Of a stretch of DNA of 5,948 bases, positions 4,847 to 5,948 are shown piece by piece. The number at the start of each line of letters is the position of its first letter. The first letter of the stretch is position 1. Position numbers and translations under genes: made by a program. The notes below the pieces were generated by a model. The model worked only from the letters and a program-made list of their open reading frames with translations. It made no database searches and had not been told where the DNA came from. Origin of the DNA: Nitrospirota bacterium (GTDB taxonomy: Bacteria; Nitrospirota; UBA9217); the NCBI GenBank assembly GCA_021788515.1, contig JAJYKN010000101.1, positions 1 to 5,948 on the forward strand, read 5' to 3'.

Positions 4847-5524
4847 CTATCGGTACCATTTCTCGATTCGTTCTGCGGGCACTCCCCATGCATAGAGAGC
4901 CTGTACCAGCCAGTTTCGGAGCGTACAATAAATAATCCCCTCCTGTTCGTACCGGCGCGGAGAGGTCCGCACCTTTTCCGGAATGATCATGACCCTGTCG
5001 CCGCGCTTCCTGATCCGCTTCATCAATTCCACATCTTCCATGAGCGGAATTTCGCCGTATCCTCCGATTTTTTCAAAATAATCACGACGTATGAAAATAG
5101 CCTGGTCGCCGAACGGCACCCGTGTCAGGCGCGTGCGAAGAGAGACGTACAGTTCCGTGACTCGAAAGATCCCGCGGTCCGTATTGAAACCCAGGTTAAA
5201 AGCCCCGGCAACAAAGCGAGTGTCGTCCATCGCCGCCCGGACCAGATTGAGCGCACGGAAGGGCAGCAGGGTATCGGCATGGAGAAAGAGCAGAATATCT
5301 CCATGGGCGAATGCCGCTCCGCGGTTCATCTGGAAGGCGCGACCCTGCTTCGACGTAAGCTTGACGACTTTTTCATCTCTTATTGCGTTGATCGTCGTTC
5401 CATCCCCGTCGCCGTCAACGACGATAATTTCCATCCCGTTGCGGGAATCCTGATCTCGCAGGCGCGCAATCGCCTCCTCGATTCGCTCTGTTTCATGCAA
5501 GACCGGAAGAATAATGGAAATCAT
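4847..5524 (-). CDS. TIGR04283 family glycosyltransferase (family 2 type), rSAM/selenodomain-associated transferase 2
   Basis: The 225-residue product is a GT-A family 2 glycosyltransferase. It opens with MISIILPVLHETERIEEAI and continues with EIIVVDGDGDG at 32-42. GDILLFLHADTLLP at 75-88 carries the HAD version of the metal-binding DxD motif. PFGDQAIFIRRDYF at 137-150 and PLMEDVELMKRIRKRG at 160-175 include the catalytic-type Glu-Asp. The family is annotated in databases as an arsenosugar-biosynthesis glycosyltransferase on genome context, but no arsM- or arsS-like gene is in this window, so its acceptor remains open. I chose the ATG at 5524 (GGAG seven bases upstream) because family members begin with this strand. 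The ATG at 5557 also has GGAG and would add MPERDPLRRAP, giving 236 residues and a gap of only 13 bases to the NmrA-like gene. It is probably co-transcribed with that gene. Confidence 0.9.
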   Translation of the reverse strand: MISIILPVLHETERIEEAIARLRDQDSRNGMEIIVVDGDGDGTTINAIRDEKVVKLTSKQGRAFQMNRGAAFAHGDILLFLHADTLLPFRALNLVRAAMDDTRFVAGAFNLGFNTDRGIFRVTELYVSLRTRLTRVPFGDQAIFIRRDYFEKIGGYGEIPLMEDVELMKRIRKRGDRVMIIPEKVRTSPRRYEQEGIIYCTLRNWLVQALYAWGVPAERIEKWYR

Positions 5525-5570
5525 CGGGGCTCTCCGCAAGGGGTCTCTCTCAGGCATGCTTGTCTCCGAA

Positions 5571-5948
5571 CTATGCAGCCTGGACCCACCCCGCGGTCGA
5601 GCGAAGCCACGCCTCGAGCGTCATCAAGCCGGGATGAAGAACCCGCAAGGCTTTGATGTCCGCGCGATAGCCCTGCCTGTTAAACCACTCCATCATAAGG
5701 GCTCGTTCTTTGCTGATCTTCCTCAGCTGGGATATCGGTTGCTCCATAAAACGTACTGGCCGTCCCACGACCCTGCTGAATACCTCGGCAGCCCCAGCCA
5801 TGGCCAACTCATCTCCTGCCAGTTCGATCGCTTTCCCGACATAATCCGCCGGGGTTTCAAAGGCCAGGTTCACAAACACAGCCAGATCATCCACGGCCAG
5901 CATCTGCAGGGGACGTTCGGGCTTGATCGCCATGGAAATCGTGCCGTT
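5571..5948 (-). CDS. NmrA-like NAD(P)-binding protein, C-terminal part
   Basis: The reading frame is open to the window edge, so the start lies beyond it and 125 C-terminal residues are visible. An ATG at 5933 is inside the protein, since the codons before it (NGTIS) continue the family alignment. Recognisable family features are RPLQMLAVDDLAVFVNLAFE, GKAIELAGDELAMAGAAEVFSRVVGRPVRF, and MMEWFNRQGYRADIKALRVLHPGLMTLEAWL. These match the second half of NmrA/HSCARG-type atypical short-chain dehydrogenases, which bind NAD(P) through an N-terminal Rossmann fold not seen here. Such proteins act as redox sensors or reductases; no substrate can be stated. It is followed by the TIGR04283 gene, 46 bases from its preferred start. 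Confidence 0.85.
   Translation of the reverse strand, partial: NGTISMAIKPERPLQMLAVDDLAVFVNLAFETPADYVGKAIELAGDELAMAGAAEVFSRVVGRPVRFMEQPISQLRKISKERALMMEWFNRQGYRADIKALRVLHPGLMTLEAWLRSTAGWVQAA

Noticed and set aside
4698..4928. Minus-strand frame of 76 codons with a CxCxxC stretch overlapping the end of the TIGR04283 gene
   Set aside because: Over half of it overlaps the glycosyltransferase in another frame, it runs through the carboxypeptidase promoter, and it lacks a ribosome site.
4817..5656. Plus-strand frame of 279 codons opposite the TIGR04283 gene
   Set aside because: The minus strand carries all glycosyltransferase motifs; the plus frame shows no domain.

Overview
The window looks like a chromosomal segment of a Gram-negative bacterium. 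The signs are a Sec-exported small protein, a periplasmic-type D,D-peptidase and a moderately GC-rich composition. The pair of rSAM/selenodomain-associated glycosyltransferase families (TIGR04282 and TIGR04283) is common in Nitrospirota, Desulfobacterota and Cyanobacteria. I lean towards one of the first two, but this rests on family distribution, not on a marker gene. I see no tRNA, rRNA, CRISPR array, insertion sequence, integrase or phage gene.

Layout from left to right: (1) 83-316 (+) is a small exported Lys/Ala-rich protein with an extended -10 promoter, a perfect Shine-Dalgarno and a strong intrinsic terminator at 381-409. (2) Convergent to it, 457-1428 (-) is an exported protein with a Ser/Thr-rich octapeptide repeat and a C-terminal DUF4253 domain. 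It has its own promoter at about 1489-1518, with a tandem 14-bp repeat just upstream. (3) 1570-4670 (-) is a four-gene operon-like run in the order D-Ala-D-Ala carboxypeptidase, TIGR04282 transferase, TVP38/DedA-type membrane protein, endonuclease III (nth). The gaps are 22, 28 and 28 bases, using the reconstructed start of the TVP38 gene, and a good extended -10 promoter lies at 4710-4718. (4) 4847-5948 (-) holds a TIGR04283 family glycosyltransferase and, upstream, the C-terminal part of an NmrA-like NAD(P)-binding protein that runs off the window.

Functionally this is a mix of envelope and housekeeping genes: peptidoglycan trimming, two sugar/nucleotidyl transferase-like enzymes, a membrane transporter or scramblase-like protein, and base-excision repair. 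The two glycosyltransferase families are often neighbours; here the carboxypeptidase gene and an internal promoter separate them.

Three points deserve attention. The TVP38 gene has its only plausible ATG in a different frame from its body, joined exactly at an A7 run that forms the heptamer A AAA AAC (sequence error, decay, or frameshifting/slippage). Endonuclease III has His in place of the second Cys of its 4Fe-4S motif. The DUF4253 protein carries a signal peptide and a period-8 Ser/Thr repeat. I did not find a convincing multi-gene novel system here.
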